A DNA stretch of 64,000 nt from Diphasiastrum complanatum. Lineage: Eukaryota > Streptophyta > Lycopodiopsida > Lycopodiales > Lycopodiaceae. How positions within the stretch are numbered: position 1 is the stretch's first letter; each line of letters begins with the position of its first letter. This document shows, one piece after another, positions 45,491 to 55,853 of this stretch. The stretch is taken from the NCBI GenBank assembly GCA_029204225.1, contig CM055104.1:43245148-43309147 (forward strand), read 5' to 3'. Made by a program: the position numbers and the translations under genes. A model generated the notes under the pieces. The model did not search any database and was not told the origin of the DNA. It saw nothing but the letters and a program-made list of their open reading frames with translations.

Positions 45491-46735
45491 CTAATTTTCT
45501 CTTCCTGTATGAACTTGCATGCTTGTAGTTTCGTTTTTCATTGGTTCCTCCATGTTCTGTATTTCGATGAAATGCTGCTCGTGCTTGATTATTTTGTCAT
45601 TCACCTTTTCAAAGGTTATATCATAGAATGTGCCGATGTATCTCAGCAAGTAATTTAGATCAACAAATAAGTTGTTTGATGAATTATAGGATATCGATCT
45701 TCCATCAGTTTCATACACCTCCTCAATATGAAATGGAGTTCTAGTGATCTTATGCATACCTATGTTTAATGTATCTCTCTCTTTCTTCAAGTGATATGTC
45801 CTAGGGATTGGGACTTTTCTAATTTGAACTTGCTTAAAAGCTTATCTAATTAGTTTAATATTGTTGCATATGCTTCCCTACTAATACCTACAAAATCACA
45901 AGCACCCTGAAATATAGTCTTATCTAAATTTTTTTGAATGTCCACCATCAAAGACTCTGTTATTTTACACTTTACATTTGAACTCCTATTGTTCATCATA
46001 ATACGCTCAGTGGATTTGCCTGTCAATATTGTGCCCAATGACATTCCTAGTGAAGCATTGTCTTTAATATTCCAAGGGCTACTAATGCAGATCTGCAAAA
46101 AAAAATAGATAGTTAACAAAATATCACCATAACTGAAAGTAAATCCAAATTTCATTGAAAAACTTTCAAAAATCAGAATATGCTTACTTGAATGCACAGA
46201 TCCTTCTATTTCGATAACCTCCTTTTGAAAGCGTTTGAATATCCTTGCAACTTTGTCGCTTTCTCTTCTTACTTCCAGCCTTTTTCTTTGACAATTCCAC
46301 ATCCTTCAATAATTGTAAGTTTTCAATACGAATAGATTATAGAATTGATTGCATTTGCTCTAGTTCTGGTTTGATATTGATTGTTATCTTCTGTAATGAT
46401 TCATTATTTTTTTTAAGTTGTTCATTTTTCTCTAACGTCTTTTGGAGATGACAATCTCTATTCTGACAGTAAGAGGATATCCGAATTAACTCAGCTTCTG
46501 CAAAGGTGCCAAATCAATAGGGATATCCACATGTAGATGATACAATGTCGTCATCATAAAAAACAATAGAGTAATTAGATGCATCAAAGTACTATGAACA
46601 GATTCTATGAAACAAAACAAAATACTCACCTTTGATTATATTATATACTTTGTATGATCAATCCAATCTCCATGCTTGTATGCTTGATTCAAATTTGGAA
46701 ATGCCGCTCATTTTTTCATTCCAATAGGTAGTTGG
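45491..46735 (-). pseudogene. unrecognised multi-exon coiled-coil gene, right member of a convergent pair
   Basis: I do not recognise this protein. The exons inferred on the minus strand are these. The first, about 46735-46637, encodes FPNLNQAYKHGDWIDHTKYI, has a late stop and ends AAG|GTGAGT. The second, 46497-46189, encodes LIRISSYCQNRDCHLQKTL, a Gln/Lys/Glu-rich coiled coil with one in-frame TAA, then the basic stretch KKKAGSKKRKRQ and GGYRNRRICAF. The third, from 46092, encodes SALVALGIL, then by a frame shift DNASLGMSLGTILTGKSTER and FQGACDFVGISREAYATIL. The last, about 45790-45491, encodes RDTLNIGMHKITRTPFHIEE and NNLFVDLNYLLRYIGTFYD. GT-AG borders fit at the first two introns. Stops and shifts show decay. 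It points towards the plus-strand gene ending at 45273, leaving only 218 bp between them. Confidence 0.45.
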
Positions 46736-47029
46736 CGCTCATATTTCCATTCCAATGTGAAGACGACATTCATAATTGGAGATGACACCCATATTTTCAT
46801 TCTTGTGGAAGGAATGCATATGTAAACATTGCTATTTTTCTTTATTCGAATTTGGGGATGGCGGTCATATTCTAGATCCAGTGAAATTTGAAGGAGAAGT
46901 CATGTGCGTAATAGGGTGAATCCTTTAGTGGAAGCACTTATTATTGACTTTTCTAGGATTTAGATATTTTCATTTATCATCTTTCCAGTCCAGCTATTTT
47001 TAGGGTTGATGATAAGTTGGCGATGTTGG

Positions 47030-47280
47030 TCTGCCACTATTGCAAAAAACCCGAAAAACCTGAAGGTGCCTTTGAACAGGGAAGGTATGCAAGTCCCGAA
47101 GGTGCGAAAAATCCGAAGGTGCCTTAAAATGTTTAAGGGAGGTCTAAAACGGATTTTGGTCATTATGTCGCCTTTTTTGCGAAGGTGCAAAAAATGCGAA
47201 GAAGGCGAAAAAGGCGAAGGTGCCAAAAAATTGTTAAGGCACAAAACATCCCAAAGGTGGAAAAATGCGAAGGTCTGAAA
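47030..47280. repeat. CGAAGGTGC short-repeat region
   Basis: Motifs such as cgaaggtgc, cgaaaaa and ggcgaaaaaggcgaaggtgc recur with irregular spacing. The resulting Lys- and Arg-rich open frames are by-products of the repeat. Confidence 0.5.
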
Positions 47281-47309
47281 CATGTAGTCGGCCTTCGGCT
47301 GTTTTTAGG

Positions 47310-47487
47310 ATGCTCATTACTTGAACAGTTTGTTAAGGTTGAGCACCACAGGTTTGGCTATGGAACTGTTGACATATCCCCATAACTCTTTCTCAATCAA
47401 GATCATCCTCATTTTGAACTTCCACATGTGGAAGTCATCTCCGTTGAATTTGTTGATGAGGCGGATCTCTGAGGTTGAACCTTCCAT
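47310..47487 (-). pseudogene. copia gag N-terminal fragment
   Basis: From an ATG at 47487 the minus strand reads MEGSTSEIRLINKFNGDDFH, MWKFKMRMILIEKELWGYVN and SSIAKPVV. This is the typical copia gag start (F.G..F..WK..M...L....LW). It is cut off at about 47310, where the short-repeat region begins. Its primer site and LTR lie to the right. Confidence 0.7.
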
Positions 47488-47591
47488 TATAATCAGAGAT
47501 AAAACACAAAGTAGATGAATCAGCTCTATAGAACCAAAAACGTGTTAAGTTCTATTATAATTTCTAGACTCTAGTAATCCAATAAACCTGT

Positions 47592-47607
47592 GGTCTGATA
47601 CCACTTT
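47592..47607 (-). other. copia primer-binding site
   Basis: The minus strand reads AAAGTGGTATCAGACC, a near-canonical primer site between the gag leader (left) and LTR (right). Confidence 0.6.
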
Positions 47608-48230
47608 GTGGGCACGAGATTTTACACAGGCGACACTCTGCAGAAATACACAATATTCCATGTACAGACTGTCTACGTCTTCACGCTCCAATAACAACTG
47701 TCTAATTAGGTAGTTAATCAGTTGTTAAGTAATCTTATAAATGTAAAGTTAGAATAATGCAAGATCTTCCAGCTGCTATAAATGTAAATGAGCGATTGAA
47801 GACAAAGAGAGTGAGCAATCAAATCAGATAGATCAGAAGTCATTGTAAGTGTCATCATAAATTATCTGTTAGAGATAAAACGACCAGAACATGTCTTACA
47901 AACGTGCTTGTCAACGCGATTGTATTGTGATTTGATCGTTGTGTTTACAACTTTATTATACAAATTCGCTATTGTTCTACACTCTTCTTGCATTCTTGTT
48001 GAATGATAACTCTCACTCCCCTTACACAAACACTATTATCAAAGAATTGCATGGCTGTTTCAGATGCCTAATCTTTTCGCAATCTCTCTTCATGGCAGTC
48101 TACGACTCCTACGTTGATAATCTGATTCAACGCAAAGAACAGCTCATAAAACTCCATTCTCTAAGTAATCCACGATCCTGCTATCAAGAATTCTTTGTTT
48201 CTTCAGTTGACATCAATTCAAACATTAATT
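47607..48230 (-). mobile_element. LTR-like block bounded by opposed primer sites
   Basis: The block lies between a leftward primer-binding site at 47592 and a rightward one, AAAGTGGTATTAGAGCTGA, at 48231-48249. The left gag fragment makes it the 5' LTR of a minus-strand element. The right motif would make it the LTR of a plus-strand element. No second copy was found in the window, so the boundaries rest on the primer sites. Confidence 0.45.
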
Positions 48231-48301
48231 AAAGTGGTATTAGAGCTGATAATTCACATCCATCCGATCTCATAGAGTGTGGCCTGTGTAGTATCTCGTG
48301 T

Positions 48302-48420
48302 AAAACTGCAGTGTCGTCTTTTATTGTCGCCTGTCAGAAACTGCATGTAAAAATACAGTGTCGCATTTTGCCTGATTGTCGCCTATCAAGACTGCATGTG
48401 AAAATGCAGTGTCGCATTTT
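48302..48420. repeat. imperfect tandem repeat, about 55 bp
   Basis: Two to two and a half copies of a unit containing 'actgcatgt.aaaa.tgcagtgtcgc' and 'ttgtcgcct.tcag'. The unit itself contains a short palindrome, ctgcatgt...atgcag. Non-coding. Confidence 0.55.
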
Positions 48421-48874
48421 TCACAAAAAGTGTTGCATTTCTGGAAGTGCCTAAATGGCCCAAAAACAACTTAATAAGTGTCGCTAAACACTTAGTTGCT
48501 CAAGAAAGTACGAAAGTGTTGGGTTTTTCGCTTATGGAAAAACCCCAGTAAAATGCAGACTGTGGCCACAATTAGTTCAAATATGCAGACTGTTAGAAAA
48601 CGGTTCATTTTCTACATGTTGCATTTGAGAGAGTAAAAATTAGAGAAGGAAGAAGGGTTGTTGGGATGAGTAGGAGTTAGATTAAATTCCAACACTGAGA
48701 ACTGTGCAAAAGTGATTATTGGATCACTACTACTCTGTATCATAAATTGAAGATTTTTGCTGGTTTCTGTACATGCGTGCAAAGCTCTCTTTCAAACTAT
48801 TTGAAAGACCTTTTTTGAAAGTAACTAAGACTTTGCTGCATAGATATAGACTTTGCTACAAATTGAATTTACTT

Positions 48875-48950
48875 AATTAATTATTAATTACACGGTTCAC
48901 TGTAAAAATGTTTGAGAACCATACGGTTCACTATACGGTTCATCATGATG
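48875..48950 (+). mobile_element. partial relative of the MITE at 14882-15472
   Basis: Shares 'attaattacacggttca' and then 'ctgtaaaaatgtttgagaac' with positions 15392-15445. The terminal repeat and the other end are missing. Confidence 0.6.
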
Positions 48951-49656
48951 TGTGTGGTTGATGAGTACTACTGTAGATGGACGACTATATCTTTTTTTAA
49001 GAAGGATTTTAGGCCAATTCTTAGTTTTATGAACAATGTTGAGTACTACGGTGACCTTGTACAATTCAGCTGATCGCTGGATATCCCCGAGGAAGTTGCA
49101 ACAAGATTGAAGTTAGCCAACTATATTCTATGGCATTTTCTCTCTCATGATATCCAAAGATCATATCCACCTACTAAAATAGAATATAGCTGATCTCAGT
49201 AATAATGTCCAGGTTTTTGAAGTTCAAATACAAAATTTGAATATAAAGTTGGAGAATTGAAAGCTGATGATGATGTGATGATGATCGTCTTCGTGTCTTC
49301 ATGATGTGAGATAAAATATAATTAAGTTCATTCGTGGTTTCATGTCTGGTGGAGCATTTTGAATAAAATGGTGCAAAGCTTTGTGCCGAATTTATATTAT
49401 GCTTACCAATCATCAATGGATTTATGTTCGAACAGCAAGCAACAAGACATTGGATCATGTACATGCGTGCTATTGAGTACTATTAACGGTTGAAAATGGT
49501 GAAGCATGCTTCAGGGACGTTTTGGAGAGGGCATGGTGGAGGGCATGTATTGTCTAAGGGTCAAAAAAATAAAAAATAAATACAGGCCCCTCGCTGCTCG
49601 CTCCCACGTCATGCCCAAAAACAATTAAAATGAATTTTCCTCCCCCTACGTATATA

Positions 49657-49692
49657 CCCCCCCCCCCCCCTCCCCCCAAAAAAAAAAAAAAC
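49657..49692. repeat. poly-C and poly-A homopolymer run
   Basis: A C run interrupted by one T passes directly into a run of about 15 A. Assembly length here is likely uncertain. Confidence 0.9.
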
Positions 49693-49958
49693 CTGCCTCC
49701 TCCGGTTTAAAAAAATGAAAAAGATACCATTAATGTTTTTTTTGCAAAAAACCTATCCACTTCACATGCCTCCCATAACTGAGATATCACCAAACGCGCT
49801 TGAAAGAGCAAACAATTTGTATTTTTTATAAGAGAACTCTCTCTTGCTCTCTCAGCGTGTGTGAGTGTGTTTATGTATATATGATTAGGAGATCCTTATA
49901 CCACAACTTGATGGTTTCGAGATTTGGGCAGAGGAGGATACAAACCTGAGAGCAGATT

Positions 49959-50354
49959 ATGCCAAGGCTTCCAAAAAACTTTGGCAATGAGCCAAAAATA
50001 GACTACCTGTTACTAAAGCAAAGCCTCAAAGCTAAAGTAACATCGAAAGAACAGATTGAGTCGCACAGAAAGGTGTTGGACACAGAGCTCATGGAGCTAG
50101 GCAAACTTCAAGATCAACTGAAGTCCTTCAATTCTAGATCATCCAACTCTCCTGGTAGAGATTTGCTTTCTATGAAGGATGATCTAAAGATTCAAAGAAA
50201 AAGAATAGAAGCTACTCAAGCTATGCTTGACCACATAATTTTTTTGGATAAATTTTTCCAGGGATGTTTACTATCCTACCTCTCTTGGTGGTTGTTGAAT
50301 ATGATAGTTGTCATGCACAAACGTCTGACATTCATTTGTTATGAATGTCATTGA
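49959..50354 (+). CDS. unrecognised coiled-coil reading frame
   Basis: A 131-residue open frame begins MPRLPKNFGNEPKIDYLLLK. Residues 20-90 are charged and heptad-like (EQIESHRKVLDTELMELGKL, DDLKIQRKRIEATQAML). The end (LSYLSWWLLNMIVVMHKR) is hydrophobic and may be intron read-through, because a donor-like site could lie near 50260. I do not recognise the family. It precedes the CACTA region by about 400 bp and could be an exon captured by that element or a fragment of a host gene. No partner exon was found. Confidence 0.35.
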   Translation: MPRLPKNFGNEPKIDYLLLKQSLKAKVTSKEQIESHRKVLDTELMELGKLQDQLKSFNSRSSNSPGRDLLSMKDDLKIQRKRIEATQAMLDHIIFLDKFFQGCLLSYLSWWLLNMIVVMHKRLTFICYECH

Positions 50355-50784
50355 AAGCTTCTGTCCATTGTGGAGATGTTAAGAATTAAAAAACATAGCG
50401 TCGTTGGTTGATATGTAGCGACGTTTTTCAATAATTTAGTGACGCTTATGAAGTTTTTTTTTTAACCAATTCTTGGATTTATGGACAATATTTTAGGTTG
50501 ATAATTTTTTGTTCTGGAAGCTTAAAGTCCTTTTTGTTGAAAAAAATATAATCCCTTCATACCATTGCTTGATAATTTAGGTTCAAATTTTGGGAGTGCA
50601 TATTTATCGAAATACTCTGTTTTTCACTACCAAAATTAACTATGCTATGAATTTCCTACTTATACAAACATGTTTTTGTTAACTTTACTTCTTGCAACTT
50701 ATAAATTTTGGGGTTGTTGCTTGACGTCGTTTGTTAATGATCATGGTTTTTATGGTTAGTAATGTATTTTTTGCCATGGATGTA

Positions 50785-51175
50785 GGAATGGTTTCGTCAG
50801 ATGATCGACCACGTCGACCACCAGAGGCACCTTCTCTAGATCGCAAGAAAGGTCTAGCATTGGCTCGCAAAGCCCAGAAGGTGATTAAGTTCACTTTAGA
50901 TTCAAATTATAGTTTTTCATTTTTTATATCTATCCTCAATGTTTTAAAGAGAAAAATTGATTTTGAAATCCCTGATTTCTATGAATGGTATTTATGCAGT
51001 ATCTTCTTCGGAGAGATTTCAGAAATGCCCCTATCCGTGGGCATGGACGTGGATCGCAAGGCACTGGGAGGACGTCAAATGTTCCTGTTTCTCGTGAGCC
51101 AACCACTACCTCATCAACAGTGCCACAACCTAGTACTCATAATCATTCAGCGCCTGCTCCTTCACATGATGCAGG
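50785..51175 (+). pseudogene. N-terminal exons of the CACTA-associated protein
   Basis: VGMVSSDDRPRRPPEAPSLD and RKKGLALARKAQKV form one stretch, ending at AAG|GTGATT (about 50880). A second stretch begins after cag at about 51000 (YLLRRDFRNAPIRGHGRGSQ) and is Pro/Ser/Thr-rich (TTTSSTVPQPSTHNHSAPAP). These are low-complexity linkers of a kind often found upstream of plant transposases. The exon structure is inferred. Confidence 0.4.
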
Positions 51176-51613
51176 CCTAGTTAACGTTATTATATCCACT
51201 AATTTTATATGATGTGTTTGTGGCTCTCTTGTTATTCTCTTGCAATGTAGATTTATGTCACTAGTCAAAATATATAGAGTAATTATGTTAGTACTGAAAA
51301 GAATACATGCAAGTCGAGTTTCGTTTAGCACTTCAGGTAGTGATCGATCCAGACCACCTAATAGGTCTCCAGCTATGCCTTACGAGACACAAAGATGATA
51401 CCCACATCTCTTTGGACGAGTACAATAAAATATTGTTCACCATGTTTGTTTGTATATTTTATTTGTTTGCATTATAAGTAGTTCTAATTTTTTTAGATTT
51501 TCATAACATACAATCTTTTGAATTTCAAGATGTTTGCTAATTTCTAATTGCAAGCCATATTTGAGTGCTCGAATATATGACACTAATGATATTTTTTCTT
51601 TTGATTTATGTAG

Positions 51614-51790
51614 CCGGATCCATGGGATAAAAACATCTGTTGTAATTGTACCGATTGCAAAGGATTTAAATATCGCAAAAGACACATAGTCAATGATCAC
51701 ATGTGGGGAAGGCCTCCACCAGATCCTGATCAAGCGCTTGCGGGTCCTTCAAACCCTATAAATGCTCAAGGAATTGAAGATCATGTTATG
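51614..51790 (+). pseudogene. transposase-associated-like cysteine domain
   Basis: After a tag acceptor at about 51613 the frame reads DPWDKNICCNCTDCKGFKYR and KRHIVNDHMWGRPPPDPD, ending near ATG|GTACGT. The CxxC pattern followed by H.V..H resembles the transposase-associated domain of plant CACTA proteins (I.CPC..C......V..HL...G). The family match is by eye only. Confidence 0.5.
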
Positions 51791-52279
51791 GTACGTAGTT
51801 TGCTCAATTCACTAGTTTGCTACAAACATTCTTGTTTTACAAGTTTTATGGTAATTTATCTTATTGAAAAAAGATTATTGTTTGTTGTTTGTATTTGCAG
51901 ATAAGTGAACATGATTCTGATCAAAATATTGTGTTTGATGTTACATCCAACGAACTACAACCACAGCCGAGGGAGTTTGTCTAGATTTTGGATCATCATT
52001 AGCATTGGATGAAAATTTGGTGGACGATGTTGACGAGGTCATAGGTCCGGCCATAGTAAATGATGTTGATGTTGTTGAAGATTTTCCTTTGGGGTTATTT
52101 GAAAATGTGATGGAATCACCCATTGAGAGCCCCTCCAAATCATTTTCCATTGATACTATGGACCGCCCTCTTGTAGATAGAACACGTCATCGAAGACAAA
52201 TCAGGGCACTAAATAAAAAAAGTTAAAACTTTGTGTATTCGTGATGTGAGTGCCACTATTTTGGATTAAATACCCGACA

Positions 52280-52902
52280 CCATAGGTATTGTCCCACCAC
52301 ACCTATTTGCAATCCGAAAACCGTTCAACCGTATACGATTTGGATGTTGGCCAGAGTTCGTTGCTTTCCCTAGAGAAGGTGATACATTTCAATATTGGAA
52401 TCAAACCTATCAGCTCTTGCCTAGTTTACGATTTCCATACGCCGACCTAAGTTTGTATATTTACACTCATGTGGATGTGCCTCCAGGTAGTTATGTCACA
52501 CTCATGGTGTATGGAGGCCCTGAGTACAATTGGGGTGATTGGCATGCTTTATGCAGACATTATTGAAGGATGCAAATATATGGTTTACATTCAAATGCAT
52601 GCTCCATAAGAGAAAGAGAAGAGCAGGGCGAGTTGGTGGGACGTGGAAAGTATACATACATTGATGGAAGGCCATTCGACGCAGGATATAATAGTTCTTA
52701 TGGTTTTCCTAGTTTAACAATTTGTATTTTTGAAGAGCGTAACAATGACATGGAAGATTGTTTTACTAGATTCATTAAAGGTACTTATGTGATGGTTTGT
52801 GCTTGTAAATCATTGCAAGCTGGAGATGAATTATTCATTAGCTATGACTATAATCGTCCATTGCCATCTATTATACAAAATGTAATGAACTCTATTTTGT
52901 AA
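52280..52902 (+). pseudogene. SET-like domain inside the CACTA region
   Basis: The frame reads PFNRIRFGCWPEFVAFPREG, LLPSLRFPYADLSLYIY and VMVYGGPEYNWGDWHALC (leading residues approximate), then a TGA. After it come RMQIYGLHSNACS and RGKYTYIDGRPFDAGYN. The end, VMVCACKSLQAGDELFISYD, fits the C-terminal signature of SET methyltransferases (rDI..GdEL..sYdY). The usual NHSC motif and a post-SET cysteine cluster are not seen, so activity is doubtful. It ends at TAA 52902. It may be a captured host gene or a normal part of this transposon family. Confidence 0.45.
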
Positions 52903-53128
52903 ATAAATGGTATAAGTTTTTGGCTATGCAATGTCTTTTTGTAACTAAATGGTGTAATTTTTGTTGTAATTAAATGGCATAATTTTTGTTGTAATTAAAT
53001 GGTGTAATTTTTCATGTATTATATATTGCAAGATGTTTTCAACGTTTATAGTATTATGGAGACGAAGACGATTTTGGAGGGCCTAGACGCGTTGCGTTTT
53101 CGAAATGACATAGGGAAACAGTTTGGAA

Positions 53129-54545
53129 AATGCGACAAGCATCGTTGGAGTATCTTTGTCGACGATCGAAGAGCCAACGAAATGACATTCCAATCCAAGA
53201 AGACAATTATTCGTTTGAAGCGGAAGATGATATGAAACAAGATTTGGTACATTCGTACTATCCTCCTCATGAGACTACTCCAATCAATAGAAATGATGCA
53301 CAACACAATTATAGACAAGAAGCTAACTTCACAACTCAAGAAAATGTCGAAGACATGAGAACTCAAGGTGAAACAAGCATAAGAACCAAAGCTACAACTC
53401 CTTTATATGAAGGGGCAAATGTTTCTAGACTGTTAGCATGCTTGCTCATCCTAAATCTTCAAGTTGTGTACAAATGGAGTAATCAAAGTGTTGATGCATT
53501 ATTCAGGTGACTATTCATATAACTTTGATATTTTTTGTTTCTATTCAATACTAACTAGTTGACAAAGTTTGCAACACTATTGGGCATTTGCCATAGGTTG
53601 TTACGTTCACTATTACCCGAGGGCAATACAATTTCAAATTCAAGGAAAGATGTTAAAAAAATATTGGCGATGCTTCGAATGGACTACAATTGCATTCATG
53701 CATGTCCAAATGATTGCATATTATACAAGGGTATACATGAATAAAAAACAAGTTGCCCTGAGTGTGAATCTCCACAATATCGGCAAGATGTGCAAGGAAC
53801 CAAAGTTGCATCCAAGGTTGTGCACCATTTTCCAATATTACCGCGCATCCAACACATGTTCCGTTGCGAGTCCTTGGCCGAATGGATGGATTGGCATGCT
53901 CGGAATAGATCCACTGATGGTGTCATCAGAATACCATGTGATAGTATGGCCACAAAACACATTGAAGAAGAGTGGCCAACATTTCGTACAGAGCCAAGAG
54001 ATTTAAGACTTGGGTTGGCCATGGATGGTATTAATCCTCATGGCCATCGATCTTTTACTTGGATAACATGGCCACTGATGCTTGTGAATTACAACATACC
54101 TCCATGGATGACAATGAAAAAATGTCATCTTTTACTTGCTCTCATCATTCCCGATCGTTACAAGGTAAAAAAACATGGATGTCTATCTAGAGCCTATTGT
54201 CGAGGAGTTGCAAATTCTTTGGAGAGGGATTCGTGTATACGACATTTCACGTCCTATCGGATCTCGAGAATTTGAACTGAAAGGTATTTTGATGTGGACG
54301 ATACATAATTATCCTAGATTGGGTAAGTGTAGCGGTTTTTCTACTTCCGAATCCATGCTTGTAATATATGTGAAAGTAATCTCCCTACACGATATGCAAA
54401 ACATCTTAGGAAAGTCATATATTCTGATCATCGTAAATATCTTCCATTCGACCATAGTCTTCGTAGAACTCATTTTTGTCGACTAGGAGACAAAGTGGAG
54501 GCACGCCCTCCACCGGAAAGATTAACGAGTAAAGATTGGCTTGAG
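53129..54545 (+). pseudogene. TNP2-type CACTA transposase
   Basis: The first part ends PLYEGANVSRLLACLLILNL and YKWSNQSVDALF. A GT-AG intron (about 53508-53595, donor cag|gtgact, acceptor catag|gttgtt) leads to LLRSLLPEGNTISNSRKDVK. Next come IHACPNDCILYKG, a cysteine region (CPEC), VVHHFPILPRIQHMF, WMDWHARNRSTDGVIRIPC, FRTEPRDLRLGLAMDGINP and SFTWITWPLMLVNYNIPPWM, the diagnostic core of TNP2 transposases. After further frame changes, DVYLEPIVEELQILWRGIRV, GILMWTIHNYPRLGKCSG and HRKYLPFDHSLRRTHF follow. Family assignment is firm. At least three frame changes make it non-functional. Confidence 0.85.
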
Positions 54546-54550
54546 AAATA

Positions 54551-55853
54551 GAACAATGCAACGGACAATTCTACTTCCATAGAAAGTATGAAAAGGCGTC
54601 AGTCCGCGTCAGTCCACGCGCGTCAGACTGCCACGTGGCAATTTTTCATTGGTCCAAAAAAAAAAACCACAGTGCTGATTATGCTTTGTAAATGGCATGT
54701 GGAAAAGTCAGACTCCATTACGCAATGGAAGGAGCCGGGCACAGGCCATTCTGCCCGGTAAGGATTTCCACAAAAATTTGGGCTCGGCCCGCTTGAAAGT
54801 TGACACATTCTTCGCTTTCATAGCATGGACAGGCAGTATCATGTAGCCGCAGTAGACAGATCAGAAAAATAGTAAGAGATCACAACTCTTCCTCAACGGA
54901 AGTGCACACCATTCCAACAAGACATGATTAATAAAGTACCTTTGTTGTAGCCTGATGGAGGTCCGTATTCCAGCACTTATTTATGGCTGTTTTTGTACGC
55001 TATCAATTCCAAGCTTGGAGACAGGTGTAGGTAGTCCAGCGTAGAACTGTGGGGAATTCCAGTGTGTAACGTTCTTCGGGTAGGGTGCTCAATGGGAAAG
55101 CAATAGAGAGAGTGCTCGAGTTGAATAAAAAAAGAAAGAGAGAGAATGAAAGTGGTGTGAAGGAGCACGTTCCACCTCCTCTTCAATTTATAGTTTTTTT
55201 GATAAAAGGTAGGATTAGCCTCCTACCGTTGGATTGTGTCCCTACTAGGTGTCATGATCCTATCGTTTTCATGATAGCTTGTAACACAAGTCTTCCCACA
55301 AATCAAAATAGGCCGGCCCTCTATGTTATTGTGACAATTAGCGTGCCGTTGAAGCCCATATTGGCTTTTATGTCCATTTAAATACTTCAAAGTAGAACAC
55401 AAAGAAGAACCTTGAAGGAGCTTATGAAGTGTCAGTGCTTGCTTCATTCAGTTATACATCCAATGACTGATCTGACTTGTCTCTTGTCCTTTGAAAAGTG
55501 GCTTTAGGACCGAAGTGTAATGAAGAATCAATCGGAGCTAGGATTATGAACTTGCATTGACGATTCTCGTTTGTAATAATTTCAAAATATCGAGCAGCTT
55601 ATTTGACAACCAAAATGCATGCCATAAAACTATACTGACCTCCTTTGCTTGAGTTGTTGTACATGACAAGAGAACAAAGGATGTGTCAAGGCATCTTCAA
55701 ACAAGTAATAACAGATCAATTTGATTGTTGTGAACTTATATGCTGCAGGTTGGAATAGACATTGAAGTGAATCACCTCAATTTTATCAACCAAGATAACC
55801 AAGCACAATTGATGCTGCATCAGGCGTTTAAATGGAAGATCACATAGTGATCG
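54551..55853. other. intergenic, no gene recognised
   Basis: Between the CACTA remnant and the 3' end of the nucleoporin gene. It contains a GC-richer patch at 54600-54830 and probably the nucleoporin 3' untranslated region near 55850. No protein motif was recognised. Confidence 0.45.

Larger units (their letters stand above)
50780..54550 (+). mobile_element. CACTA (En/Spm) transposon coding region, decayed
   Basis: The plus strand holds, in order, a Pro- and Arg-rich start, a small cysteine-containing domain, an acidic segment, a SET-like segment and a TNP2-type transposase. Terminal CACTA repeats were not found. Short gcgtcg/agcgacg motifs at 50398-50450 resemble subterminal repeats, which would put the left end near 50390. 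The stops and frame changes indicate an inactive copy. Confidence 0.65.
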
